The position numbers were made by a program, and so were the translations under genes. The notes under the pieces are model-generated. The model ran no database searches. It had not been told where the DNA came from and saw nothing but the letters and a program-made list of their open reading frames with translations. Below are positions 9,501-16,493 of a stretch of 64,000 nt of DNA, one piece after another (within the stretch, counting starts at the first letter, position 1; every line of letters begins with the position of its first letter). This stretch comes from Streptomyces tubercidicus (lineage in GTDB: Bacteria > Actinomycetota > Actinomycetes > Streptomycetales > Streptomycetaceae): contig NZ_CP114205.1 of NCBI RefSeq assembly GCF_027497495.1, forward strand, positions 7,502,001 through 7,566,000, given 5' to 3'.

Positions 9501-10070
9501 GATCCTGGCGGCGCACTCCTCATCGAGCACATCGGTCCGGTACCGCAGCCGCAGCACACGGCCGTCGTCCTGACGGGAGAAGGCCACCCACAGCACGGTG
9601 TCGCCGAGCGGGCCGCCGCCCGTACCGGGCAGATCGAACACCGTCTCCGGGGACTCCCCGGCCGGAGCGGGTTCCGGCCCGGGCCCGGCCGGGAACCGCC
9701 GGTGCCGCAGCAGCTCCGTCTCCGCCCGATGGGTGTCCAGCAGGAGACCCCGCCATGAGCCGGCCGCGGTCGCCAGCCGGCACGGCAGCGGGGTGCCGCC
9801 CCGCTCGGCGAGGTAGCCGGTCGCGATCTCGTCGTCACCGGCCAGCACGGCCAGCACCTTGGCGTGCGCGGCCAGCAGCACCGCACTCAGCGGCATCCGC
9901 AGCCGGTCGGCCAGCCGGCGCAGTGTGGCCGGCAGCTCATCCGGGAGGACCGTCTCCCGGACGGCGGTGCCCGGTACCGGCATACGGGTCCAGCGCGGGA
10001 TCCCGGTGTACCCACCCTCGGCCAACACGCCATTTCCGAGGGGGGAGTTGGCGGTCATCGAGGTGGTCAT
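6531..10070 (-). CDS. NRPS: partial condensation-like region, adenylation, carrier domain, fused TauD-type oxygenase
   Basis: A 1179-residue multidomain protein. Residues 1-230 resemble the C-terminal half of a condensation domain without an HHxxxDG motif. Residues 238-735 are an adenylation domain: FFTSGSTGEPKG at 389-400, FDISLWQ with the alpha-amino-anchoring D436, NAYGLTET at 531-538, and catalytic K727. A carrier domain follows with Ser786 in CGGTSLS. Residues 850-1175 are an Fe(II)/2-oxoglutarate oxygenase of the TauD/AsnO type with H954-x-E956, distal H1148 and Arg1157. It should activate an amino acid (probably diaminopropionate), load it on the carrier and possibly hydroxylate it. 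GGAGG precedes the ATG by 9 bp; the gene starts 6 bp after the Pls-like gene. Substrate and timing of oxidation are inferred. Confidence 0.85.
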   Translation of the reverse strand: MTTSMTANSPLGNGVLAEGGYTGIPRWTRMPVPGTAVRETVLPDELPATLRRLADRLRMPLSAVLLAAHAKVLAVLAGDDEIATGYLAERGGTPLPCRLATAAGSWRGLLLDTHRAETELLRHRRFPAGPGPEPAPAGESPETVFDLPGTGGGPLGDTVLWVAFSRQDDGRVLRLRYRTDVLDEECAARIGGYYVTALTLIAADPDAEHRRQSLLSAEERRLQLEGLAGPSRPLPDRRFHELFQERVRAHPDAIAAVHGSRRWTYRELNVRANRLAHTLLARGLGREDVVAVVTERNLEWLAAVIAIFKAGGVYLPVEPHFPPGRIALMLSRAECRQVLTEPGSTGGLDRALTSVPGVQPLFIDAVCGASPADSDPDVRVGPDQLAYVFFTSGSTGEPKGAMCEHLGMLNHLYAKIDDLGIDEGEVVAQTAPQCFDISLWQLLSALLVGGRTLLVEQSAVLDVGRFIDTVAEGRATVLQVVPSYLDVVLSALAQRPRELPDLRCVSVTGEALKKELVQRWFTARPGIRLVNAYGLTETSDDTNHEVMDGVPDTERVPLGRPVNNVRVYVVDEHLAPVPLGAPGEIVFSGVCVGRGYINDPERTRPAFVPDPHHPGRRLFRAGDHGRWLPEGKLEFLGRRDSQVKIRGFRIETGEIENALLRVPGVGDGTVVVTQRAGHGKRLVAFYSGRHALEADVLRGRLGEMLPEYMVPSVFLWRESLPLTANGKIDKKALEALAGGLDAVEDDHHAPRTPTERRLAAAWAEVLGMPQDRIGRHDNFFDCGGTSLSAVALALCLGRVVSVKDLTRHPVLADLARQVDGGSGGPQPHAEDAVRPAPSRAVTERSTAMVSSLSISLPELEQEPGTPPMLRVKATGSAAHWAAERRDALRALVAEHGAVLVRGLGMSDPAEVGAVLHGLGVAPLTERESFAVRQPYSEGVYSSSKWPPNQPMCMHHELSYTLEFPGLMLFACLGAPTTGGATGVADSTAVLDALPPALTERFEREGWLLTRSYHPEIGATLDQAFGTDDREAVERYCRAHAIAFSWQPDGGLRTTQRRSAVVRHPVSGRRCWFNQIAFLSEWTMAPEVREYLLDEYGPEGLPFNTRYGNGDPLDEDVVRLLNEVYEFHTARRPWEAGDLLLVDNVRSAHSREPFEGPRDMVVALADPVRLADCSPTVEVN

Positions 10071-10076
10071 CAGCTG

Positions 10077-12635
10077 CTACCTCCAGCCCTCGACGGGGTC
10101 CCGGCCGCTGCTCTGCCGGGCCGGATTTCCGCCCCATTGCGCGTATGGCGGCACCACCTCGCCCTTCATCAGGAAGGAGTCGGGCGCGAGCACCGCGCCG
10201 TCACCCATGGCCACGCCGTAATGGACGAAGGCGCCGACGCCGAGCGTGCAGCCCGCTGCGATCGTGCTGCGGTCGGACTTGAAGGTGCCGTCCTCCTGCG
10301 AGTGGCACTGGACGACGCTCCCCGCGTTGAGGGTGCAGCCGTCTCCGATGGCAGCCAGTGGCCGCTCGGTCAGATAGCAGCCGTCATCGAAGACCTTGCT
10401 GCCGATCCGCACGCCGAGCAGCCGCCAGATCAGGCTCTTGTACGGGGTGCCGTTGAACAGCAGCAGATAGCTCTCCGAGGGCACCTTCCAGAAGCGTTCG
10501 CGCTGCCAGAAGCGCGGATCGTAGATCGAGCAGAACAGCGGAGCCACTGGATGGAACGCCGTCACCACCCGTTCGACCAGCACGAAGTAGAGGACACCGG
10601 ACACCAGCACCAGGACGTTGGCCAGCGCGAGCGCCAGGGCGCCGAGCGAGTCGTAGAGCTCGGCGGCCACCGCCGCGACCAGGGTGATCCAGAAGAAATA
10701 GAGCCATCGCGTCAGGAGATAGAGCCCCATGGTGGCCGCGTTGTGCCGGTTCTTGGCGGCGAGGCGGCGGCTCAGCTGCGCACCGTCCTTCAGCTCGTCG
10801 AAGGTGCTGTCCCGCTGGACCGAGCGGGGAATCTCGAAGCTGGGCGAGCCGAGGAGCCCGACGCCCTCCCGGACCTCACCGTCGACCGGGACCATGACCT
10901 TCGTCGCGAGCAGGCAGTTGTCGCCCGTCTTTCCCCGCGAGGGGTAGGCGATCCGGTTCCCGAGGAAGTTACGCGGTCCGATCGAGGTCCGTGAGACACG
11001 GAAGGACGTATGCGAGAAGTCGGCGTTCATCACCGACAGACCGTCGGCGACCATCGTCCCGCTCCCGACGGAACTCAGATACGGAGACTCGTGCTTGACC
11101 TCGGTGCCGAAGTTCGACCCGGTCTGCTCCACGCGGGAGAGGTCATAGCCGAGACACCGCCCCAGGTAGTGCACGATGGCGGAGCTGTCGCCGAACAGCC
11201 GCATCAGAAACTTCCGGTTGGTCGTGACGGCGATCAGCCGGTGCACCGCGTAGTGGAAGCCGTACAGCGGATAGACCTTGCCCGGGGTGATGGTCCGGCC
11301 GAGCAGCCGCGGCACCGTGGCCTGGAAGAGGAGACCGAGGGGCACGGCGGCGAAGAAGAGCAGGGACACCAGCAGGGCTTCCCCATAGAACGTCCAGTCC
11401 GCCAGCGCCGTGGGGCCGGGCTCCAGAACCGCGGTGAGCTGCGGTGCCGCGGCCAGCAGGATGCCCACGCCACCGACCGCCAGCGGCACATACACCAGCA
11501 GCACGGTCGCCAACTGCAGGGCGCTGTGCACCGTCCTGCGCACCGCGCCGCATCCGGCCGGGCCCACCGCGAGGTAGTCCACCTCGCCATCGGTCCGCTG
11601 GGCCGGCGATCCGTGCCAGCGCTCACCGTCCGGCACCATCTGTCCGCTGTGCAGGGACGAGGCATGGCCGAGCTGGGCCCCGTCGCCCATCGCCGTATCG
11701 ATATCGAGCACCGTCGCCTCGCTGATGACCACGTCCTGCCCGAGGACCACCGCGCCCGTCTGGATCAGACCGGACTGCGCCCGGTAGCAGCTGAGGAACG
11801 AGTCCTTGCGGATGACGGTGCCGTCGCCGACGGCGAACAGATCCGTGCACACCGGCACATTGCGCGAGAAGACCGCGACGTCTCGGCCGATGTGTGCGCC
11901 CAGGACCCGGAGATAGAGCGTGTAGAGCGGCGAACCGACGAACAGCACCAGCGGGTTCGAGCGGATCAGCGTCTTGACGACCCAGAAGCGGACGTACCGC
12001 AGGCTCCAGACGCGGAACTGCTGGGGTTTCCACCGGCCGATCAGAACCCACTTCGCCAGGACAGGAAGCGCACACAGCAGCAGCAGTCCGGCCGCGCCGC
12101 ACAGCACCGAGCGCAGATACCGGTCGAACAGGCCGGTCCCGGCGGCGATCCACTCATAGCCCCAGGCGGTGAAGAGTGCGACGAGACAGCTGTAGCCGAG
12201 GAACGTCAGCAGTTGCAGTGCTCCGCACAGGATGTATCGGGGGGTGTCCGCGAACGCCGGAGCTGGAGAGGGACTCGGTGCCGGTGCCTCAGGCGGTGCC
12301 TCAGGCGGTGCCTCGGCCGGGAAAGCCGGCGTCGAGTCCGCCAGAGCCGTTGCCAGCGCCCGGATCGTCGGATACCGGTAGACGTCCTTCATCGAGACCG
12401 GCGGCAGATCGGCCCGCTTCCTGACCCGTGCGCAGAAATGAGCCATCACCAAGGAGTCGGCGCCCAGGTCATCGAAGAAATGACGGTCCACCGGCGTCTG
12501 CCCCGCACCCATGACCTCGGCCAGCGTGGCGGCGAGCGCGTCTTCGATGCCGGTGGCCGCAGCGACCTCGCCGCAGCGGCCGGCAGGGGACTCCTCCGGA
12601 TACGACGTCAGTTCTCCGACCGGCTCTCCGACCAT
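10077..12635 (-). CDS. Pls-like homopoly(amino acid) synthetase C-terminal half (carrier, membrane helices, three acyltransferase-like modules)
   Basis: About 852 residues from the ATG at 12635, preceded by GGGAGG; longer upstream reading adds only low-complexity sequence. Residues 28-105 form a carrier domain (Ser61 in DDLGADSL). A short Pro/Ala linker encoded by a 12-bp repeat follows, then about six hydrophobic helices alternating with three beta-helix, hexapeptide-like modules. This is the layout of epsilon-poly-L-lysine synthetase (Pls) after its adenylation domain, where the membrane-bound tandem C1-C3 modules join free monomers to a carrier-bound one. No A domain is present, so monomer must be supplied in trans, most plausibly by the next gene's A-T protein. 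Product identity, perhaps a poly-diaminopropionate, is inference. Confidence 0.8.
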   Translation of the reverse strand: MVGEPVGELTSYPEESPAGRCGEVAAATGIEDALAATLAEVMGAGQTPVDRHFFDDLGADSLVMAHFCARVRKRADLPPVSMKDVYRYPTIRALATALADSTPAFPAEAPPEAPPEAPAPSPSPAPAFADTPRYILCGALQLLTFLGYSCLVALFTAWGYEWIAAGTGLFDRYLRSVLCGAAGLLLLCALPVLAKWVLIGRWKPQQFRVWSLRYVRFWVVKTLIRSNPLVLFVGSPLYTLYLRVLGAHIGRDVAVFSRNVPVCTDLFAVGDGTVIRKDSFLSCYRAQSGLIQTGAVVLGQDVVISEATVLDIDTAMGDGAQLGHASSLHSGQMVPDGERWHGSPAQRTDGEVDYLAVGPAGCGAVRRTVHSALQLATVLLVYVPLAVGGVGILLAAAPQLTAVLEPGPTALADWTFYGEALLVSLLFFAAVPLGLLFQATVPRLLGRTITPGKVYPLYGFHYAVHRLIAVTTNRKFLMRLFGDSSAIVHYLGRCLGYDLSRVEQTGSNFGTEVKHESPYLSSVGSGTMVADGLSVMNADFSHTSFRVSRTSIGPRNFLGNRIAYPSRGKTGDNCLLATKVMVPVDGEVREGVGLLGSPSFEIPRSVQRDSTFDELKDGAQLSRRLAAKNRHNAATMGLYLLTRWLYFFWITLVAAVAAELYDSLGALALALANVLVLVSGVLYFVLVERVVTAFHPVAPLFCSIYDPRFWQRERFWKVPSESYLLLFNGTPYKSLIWRLLGVRIGSKVFDDGCYLTERPLAAIGDGCTLNAGSVVQCHSQEDGTFKSDRSTIAAGCTLGVGAFVHYGVAMGDGAVLAPDSFLMKGEVVPPYAQWGGNPARQSSGRDPVEGWR

Positions 12636-12686
12636 GGCGACCTCCCAGTTCCTAATGTGTATTCGAGGCTCGTACCGGCATGGATT

Positions 12687-12713
12687 GCGAAAGCGGGATT
12701 TTTCTCCTTTCGC
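12687..12713 (-). promoter_or_regulatory. Inverted repeat in the 5' leader of the Pls-like gene
   Basis: GCGAAAG (12687-12693) and CTTTCGC (12707-12713) form a 7-bp stem with a 13-base AT-rich loop, about 50 bp upstream of the Pls-like start in the 286-bp divergent region shared with the ECF sigma gene. It could be a protein-binding site or leader hairpin; the role is unknown. Confidence 0.35.
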
Positions 12714-12921
12714 GGCGCCCGCCCGGTCCTTCCCCACCCGCTCCGCAGAGCCCTGACCTGCCACGTCGTGCCCCGGATCAGCCGAACGGGCCCCGACCGG
12801 CTGCGCTGCGCGTGAGGCCGCATCAGCCTGGGAGGGCGCGTCCGATACGTGGCAACGCGTCCCGGCCGCTCCTTCCCGGGGACACGGTCCGCACGAGACT
12901 GACGAGGGGACGGTTCGACAC

Positions 12922-13530
12922 GTGGTGAGGCCCATTTCGCACACCGCATCCGAGGGGCCGCCCCGGCCGCCGGAGCGGTCTCCCGCGGACCGCCGCGTGG
13001 ACGGGCTGCTCGTGCGGGTTGCCCAGGGTGACGAGCATGCGTTCGTCGGCGTGTACGACGCCCTCGTGGTGCCCGTGATGGGCCTGGCCTACCGGATCCT
13101 GCGGGACGAGGCGCAGGCTGAAGAGGTGACACAGGACGTGATGATCGAGGTATGGCGGAAGGCCGACCGGTACCGTCCCGAGCGCGGCGCCGCGAAGTCC
13201 TGGGTCCTGACGCTGGCCCACCGGCGGGCGGTGGAACGGGTGCGGTCGGTGCGGGCCGGCGTGGAGCGTGAGCGGAAGGCCGCGCAGCTGGCTCACCAGA
13301 CCCCGTTCGACGAGGTCGTGGAGGCCGTCGAGGAGCGGGAGGAACGGGCCGAGGTCTACCGCTGCCTGGCCGGCCTCGGGAACACCCAGCGCCTGCCGCT
13401 GGTCCTCGCCTACTACCAGGGACTGACCTACGCGGAGGTAGCCGAGGCCCTGTCCACCCCCGCCGGCACGGTGAAGACGAGGATGCGCACCGGCCTGCGG
13501 CGACTGCGCGTCTGTCTGGGAGGCGACTGA
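12922..13530 (+). CDS. ECF sigma factor, SigK/SigL-like
   Basis: A 202-residue ECF sigma factor. Region 2 is recognisable (AFVGVYDALVVPVMGLAYRI, then AEEVTQDVMIEVWRKADRY), and region 4 carries the helix-turn-helix LTYAEVAEALSTPAGTVKTR. It would direct RNA polymerase to an alternative promoter class. Its stop overlaps the start of an RskA-like anti-sigma gene by one base (TGATG), so the pair is translationally coupled. It is transcribed divergently from the Pls/NRPS cluster, which makes that cluster a plausible target, but I cannot see a definite ECF promoter pair there. Confidence 0.88.
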   Translation: MVRPISHTASEGPPRPPERSPADRRVDGLLVRVAQGDEHAFVGVYDALVVPVMGLAYRILRDEAQAEEVTQDVMIEVWRKADRYRPERGAAKSWVLTLAHRRAVERVRSVRAGVERERKAAQLAHQTPFDEVVEAVEEREERAEVYRCLAGLGNTQRLPLVLAYYQGLTYAEVAEALSTPAGTVKTRMRTGLRRLRVCLGGD

Positions 13531-13820
13531 TGTCTGACACCGAGGATCCGCACGAGGCCGTCGGGGCGTATGCCCTGCACGCCCTGCCGCCCGAGGAGGC
13601 GGCCGCCTTCGCCACCCACCTGGCGGGCTGTGACGCCTGCACCCGGGAGGTCGCCGACCTGGAGGCCACCGTGGCCTGTCTGGCCGAGGCGGAAGCGGTC
13701 ACCCCGCCGGACGCGCTGCGCCGGCGGGTGCTCGAACGGATCGCGACCACCACCCAGGAACAGCTGCTCCGCCGCGAGCCGTCCCGCCGCGAGGGACCGC
13801 GTCTGGACCTGGAGGTCTGA
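13530..13820 (+). CDS. Short RskA-like anti-sigma factor lacking a membrane segment
   Basis: 96 residues. The N-terminus has the anti-sigma K zinc-binding-like segment HEAVGAYALHALPPEEAAAF followed by HLAGCDAC, which sequesters the cognate ECF sigma factor. Typical RskA proteins are over 200 residues, with a transmembrane helix and extracytoplasmic RskA domain that is cleaved by proteases. Here the protein ends after a charged helix and no in-frame continuation or transmembrane segment follows before 13993. It is therefore either a soluble anti-sigma factor or a truncated remnant. Coupled to the sigma gene by a 1-bp overlap. Confidence 0.8.
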   Translation: MSDTEDPHEAVGAYALHALPPEEAAAFATHLAGCDACTREVADLEATVACLAEAEAVTPPDALRRRVLERIATTTQEQLLRREPSRREGPRLDLEV

Positions 13821-13851
13821 CCGGCAGCCGGGGCCATACGCGGGCCGTGAC

Positions 13852-13917
13852 CTGGCCCTTCGCACCTGCGGGCGGGCCTCTCCGCACCCGCGGCCTGGCC
13901 CCTCCGCACCCGCGGGC
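13852..13917. repeat. Three imperfect tandem copies of a roughly 22-bp GC-rich unit
   Basis: Between the anti-sigma gene and the GntR gene, a unit of the form CTCCGCACCCGCGG with GGC-rich flanks recurs three times (first copy TTCGCACCTGCGGG). Each copy can fold as a small hairpin. It lies directly upstream of the regulator's operator and may act as a terminator-like or spacing element. Confidence 0.4.
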
Positions 13918-13922
13918 AGTAT

Positions 13923-13933
13923 TGGTCCGACCA
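13923..13933. promoter_or_regulatory. LldR/FadR-type operator upstream of the GntR regulator gene
   Basis: TGGTCCGACCA is an 11-bp palindrome 60 bp before the regulator's ATG. The same core, TGGTCsGACCA, occurs upstream of lutA. This suggests autoregulation plus control of the lactate operon by the GntR protein encoded here. Confidence 0.65.
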
Positions 13934-13992
13934 CACACCCTGTGTGCCATAGTTTTTGCACGGGGCATGAGGGCCGAGCCGGGGAGTTGGGG

Positions 13993-14733
13993 ATGACCGC
14001 CGAATGGCGACCTGTGCGGCAGTCGCGCACACATGAGCTCGTACTGGAGCGCATCGAGGAGCGGGTGCTCGCCGGAGAACTCAAGGCCGGGGACCGTCTG
14101 CCGCCCGAGCGCGAGCTGGCACCGGTCCTCGGCGTCAGCCGCTCCGCACTGCGCGAGGCGCTGCGGGTGCTGGAGACGATCGGGGTACTGGCCTCCCAGG
14201 CCGGGCGCGGGCCGGACGCCGGGGCCCGGATCGTACGGAACCCGGACGATGCGCTGGGCCGGCTGTTGCGCCTGCACTTCGCCCTCGGCAGCTACCGACT
14301 GCACGATGTGCTGGAGGCCCGGGTGGTCCTGGAGCGCTCCAGCTTCGAGGCCGCCGCGGAGCACGCCTCGGCGCAGGACCTCGACGAGGCGGAGGCGCTC
14401 CTGGAGCGTATGCGGGAGCCCGGAGTGGGCGCCGCCGACTTCAACGACCTGGACACCCGGTTCCATGTCGCCATCGCGCGTAGCTCCGGCAACCAGCTGA
14501 CCTCCACCCTCACCTCGGCCGTACGCGAGTCGGTACGTCCGCTGATCCTCCGAGCGCTGGAGACGGCGGAGGACTGGCCCGCCACGGCCGACGCGCTGAA
14601 CGCCGAACACTCCGAGCTGCTGCGACTGGTACGGGCCGGCCAGGGCACCAAGGCCGCCGATCTGGCCGAGGCGCATATCCGCGGCATCCACGGCGGGCTG
14701 GTGGACGAGAACGCGGCGGGGGAGCGGGAGTAG
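13993..14733 (+). CDS. lldR: FadR-family GntR regulator, LldR/LutR-like
   Basis: A 246-residue protein: an N-terminal GntR winged helix (residues about 10-75, with LPPERELAPVLGVSRSALREALRVLE) and a C-terminal FCD all-helical effector domain with the metal-binding histidine pattern (RFHVAIARSSGN, EHSELLRLV, AHIRG). The ATG at 13993 follows GGGGAG. FadR/LldR regulators bind TGGTNNNACCA-like palindromes and are usually released by L-lactate. Such palindromes lie in its own promoter and before lutABC 2 kb downstream, so it is the probable local lactate-responsive repressor. Effector identity is inferred from context. Confidence 0.8.
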   Translation: MTAEWRPVRQSRTHELVLERIEERVLAGELKAGDRLPPERELAPVLGVSRSALREALRVLETIGVLASQAGRGPDAGARIVRNPDDALGRLLRLHFALGSYRLHDVLEARVVLERSSFEAAAEHASAQDLDEAEALLERMREPGVGAADFNDLDTRFHVAIARSSGNQLTSTLTSAVRESVRPLILRALETAEDWPATADALNAEHSELLRLVRAGQGTKAADLAEAHIRGIHGGLVDENAAGERE

Positions 14734-14770
14734 GAGCCGGTGCAGGAGCACGGGGACGAGGGTCACCGCA

Positions 14771-15571
14771 CTAGCGTCGGCTGCGCATCATCGACATCAG
14801 CAGCCCGTGGGTCTCCGCATCGGCGGCGGCCAAAAGCCCTCGACCTGCCTCACCAACCGGGGCACCGTCGATCCCGGTGACAACGCAGCCGGCAGCCCGG
14901 CACAAAGCGATGCCGGCCGCGAAGTGCACACTCATGGACAGGTCGCCGCCATCGGTGACATACGCGGCGCGCTTGCCGGCAGCGACCCAGGCCAACGCCA
15001 GCGTCGTGGATACGACGCGCGGCCGGAAACTCTCGACAAACCCAGGATGGGCCAGCAGATCCACGGCCCGGAATCCGGGCGCACCAGGGAACGGCGGATC
15101 CAAGTTGACGTCCACCAACCGGGTAGCGGACGTGGGCGTCAGTAGCGCATCGTCGGCCCCCTCCTGCCGCCGCCAGGCCGACTCCCCGTCGGTGAAGAAG
15201 ACCTCTCCGCTGAACGGGTCGGCCACCGCCGCCGCCCCATCGCGCAGCGCCACGTTGACGGCCACCAGCATGTTGCCGACGGCATAGTTCAACGTGCCGC
15301 ACAGGGGGTCGACCAACCACTGGCGCACAGCGTCGGCGGCGCCTTGCTGCCCGCCTTCCTCGCCGAGCACCGCGTCGTCGGGCCGTGCGGCACGGATGAC
15401 GCCTCGGATCGTCTTCTCGGCCTCCACATCGGCGGCGGTGGCAAAGTCGCCGGCACCCTTGTCGATGCAGGTGAGCCGCTGGCCGTACATGCTGCGGACC
15501 ACGTCCGCGCCGGCCCTCGCTCCGGCTATCGCGACCGCAGCATCGTCGGAGCTCGCGTATGAGGTGGTCAT
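14771..15571 (-). CDS. Inositol monophosphatase-family protein with altered metal-site residues
   Basis: A 266-residue protein from the ATG at 15571 (upstream in-frame sequence looks non-coding and contains lut operators). The fold is recognisable from DFATAADVEAEKTI, LGEEGG and WLVDPLCGTLNYAVG. The family motif is normally DP-I/L-DGT, but the second metal-ligand aspartate is Cys91 here, and the usual WD in the last motif is VH (H216, SVHFAAGIALCRAAG). Metal-dependent phosphatase activity is therefore doubtful. It may be a divergent phosphatase or a pseudoenzyme. It is divergent from lutA and shares its regulatory region, including the two LldR-type palindromes. Confidence 0.75.
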   Translation of the reverse strand: MTTSYASSDDAAVAIAGARAGADVVRSMYGQRLTCIDKGAGDFATAADVEAEKTIRGVIRAARPDDAVLGEEGGQQGAADAVRQWLVDPLCGTLNYAVGNMLVAVNVALRDGAAAVADPFSGEVFFTDGESAWRRQEGADDALLTPTSATRLVDVNLDPPFPGAPGFRAVDLLAHPGFVESFRPRVVSTTLALAWVAAGKRAAYVTDGGDLSMSVHFAAGIALCRAAGCVVTGIDGAPVGEAGRGLLAAADAETHGLLMSMMRSRR

Positions 15572-15644
15572 GCCAGGCAGCCTATCGACGCCACCGAGCT
15601 TGCTGCCCCTGGCGACCTTCGTGGTGCTGCCTGTCCGTCCATAA

Positions 15645-15653
15645 GGTCCGACC
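15645..15653. promoter_or_regulatory. Second, weaker LldR-type operator between the IMPase-like gene and lutA
   Basis: GGTCCGACC matches the core of the strong palindrome 48 bp away, with imperfect flanks (A before and AA after). Paired sites could permit looping or control of both divergent genes. Confidence 0.5.
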
Positions 15654-15692
15654 AAACCGCGCCCCTACTTTTCCCCTGAGGTTCGAGAGGAG

Positions 15693-15707
15693 TATGGTCG
15701 GACCATA
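15693..15707. promoter_or_regulatory. LldR-type operator of lutABC
   Basis: TATGGTCGGACCATA is a perfect 15-bp palindrome (7-bp arms around a G) ending 18 bp before the lutA ATG, where it would block transcription. It matches the FadR/LldR consensus and the site upstream of the linked GntR gene. Confidence 0.75.
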
Positions 15708-15725
15708 AACCCCCAGGGAGGCTTC

Positions 15726-16493
15726 ATGCGCATCGCTCTCTTCGCCACCTGTCTGGGAGACACGCTCTTCCCGGAGGCGGTGAAATCCACCGCGGTACTG
15801 CTGGCCCGGCTGGGCCACGACGTGGTTTTCCCGCCACAGCAGACCTGCTGCGGCCAGATGCATATCAACACCGGCTATCAGCGTGAACCGGTCCCGCTGG
15901 TACGGAACTTCGCCGAGCAGTTCGGTGACCCGGCGATCGAGGCGGTGGTGGTGCCATCGGGGTCCTGCGCGGGCTCGGTCCGCCATCAGCACGAGATCGT
16001 CGCCGAACGGTACGGGGACGCGGCCCTCCGTGCCGGTGTGGCCACGGTGAAGACCAAGACGTACGAGCTGTCCGAGTTCCTCGTCGATGTCCTCGGCCGG
16101 ACGGACGTCGGTGCGTACTTCCCGCACCGGGTGACCTACCACCCCACCTGTCATTCGCTGCGGATGCTGCGGGTCGGCGAGAAGCCGCTGCGGCTGCTGC
16201 GTGCCGTTGAGGGCATCGACCTGGTGGAGCTGCCGGAGGCCGATGCCTGCTGCGGCTTCGGCGGCACCTTCGCGGTCAAGAACGCCGAGACCTCCACGGC
16301 GATGCTGCGGGACAAGATGGCCCATGTCACCGGCACCGGGGCGGCGGTGTGCACGGCGGGCGACTCGTCCTGTCTGATGCATATCGCCGGCGGTCTCTCA
16401 CGCATCAGGGCCGGTACCCGCACCCTGCACCTGGCACAGATCCTCGCGTCCACCCGCACCGTCCCCCACGTCCTGACGGAGGCCGCCCGATGA
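15726..16493 (+). CDS. lutA: L-lactate utilisation protein LutA (cysteine-rich Fe-S subunit)
   Basis: 255 residues with the two CCG domains of LutA/YkgE/GlpC-type proteins: PPQQTCCGQMH near residues 35-45 and ADACCGFGGTF near 176-186, each ligating an iron-sulphur centre. With LutB and LutC it forms a cytosolic or membrane-associated iron-sulphur L-lactate dehydrogenase complex that produces pyruvate. GGGAGG sits 5 bp before the ATG. The stop overlaps the LutB start by 4 bp (ATGA). Expression is probably controlled by the LldR-type palindrome immediately upstream. Confidence 0.92.
   Translation: MRIALFATCLGDTLFPEAVKSTAVLLARLGHDVVFPPQQTCCGQMHINTGYQREPVPLVRNFAEQFGDPAIEAVVVPSGSCAGSVRHQHEIVAERYGDAALRAGVATVKTKTYELSEFLVDVLGRTDVGAYFPHRVTYHPTCHSLRMLRVGEKPLRLLRAVEGIDLVELPEADACCGFGGTFAVKNAETSTAMLRDKMAHVTGTGAAVCTAGDSSCLMHIAGGLSRIRAGTRTLHLAQILASTRTVPHVLTEAAR

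Noticed and set aside
12636..12944. N-terminal extension of the Pls-like gene to 12944
   Set aside because: Extra residues are low-complexity, overlap the divergent sigma gene start, and the ATG at 12635 has a good GGGAGG site.
13851..13917. Possible CRISPR-like array
   Set aside because: Only three imperfect GC-rich copies with no spacers of constant length and no cas genes.
13570..13992. Fusion of an upstream segment to the LldR-like regulator
   Set aside because: The segment overlaps the anti-sigma gene in another frame and the operator; ATG at 13993 gives the normal GntR N-terminus.
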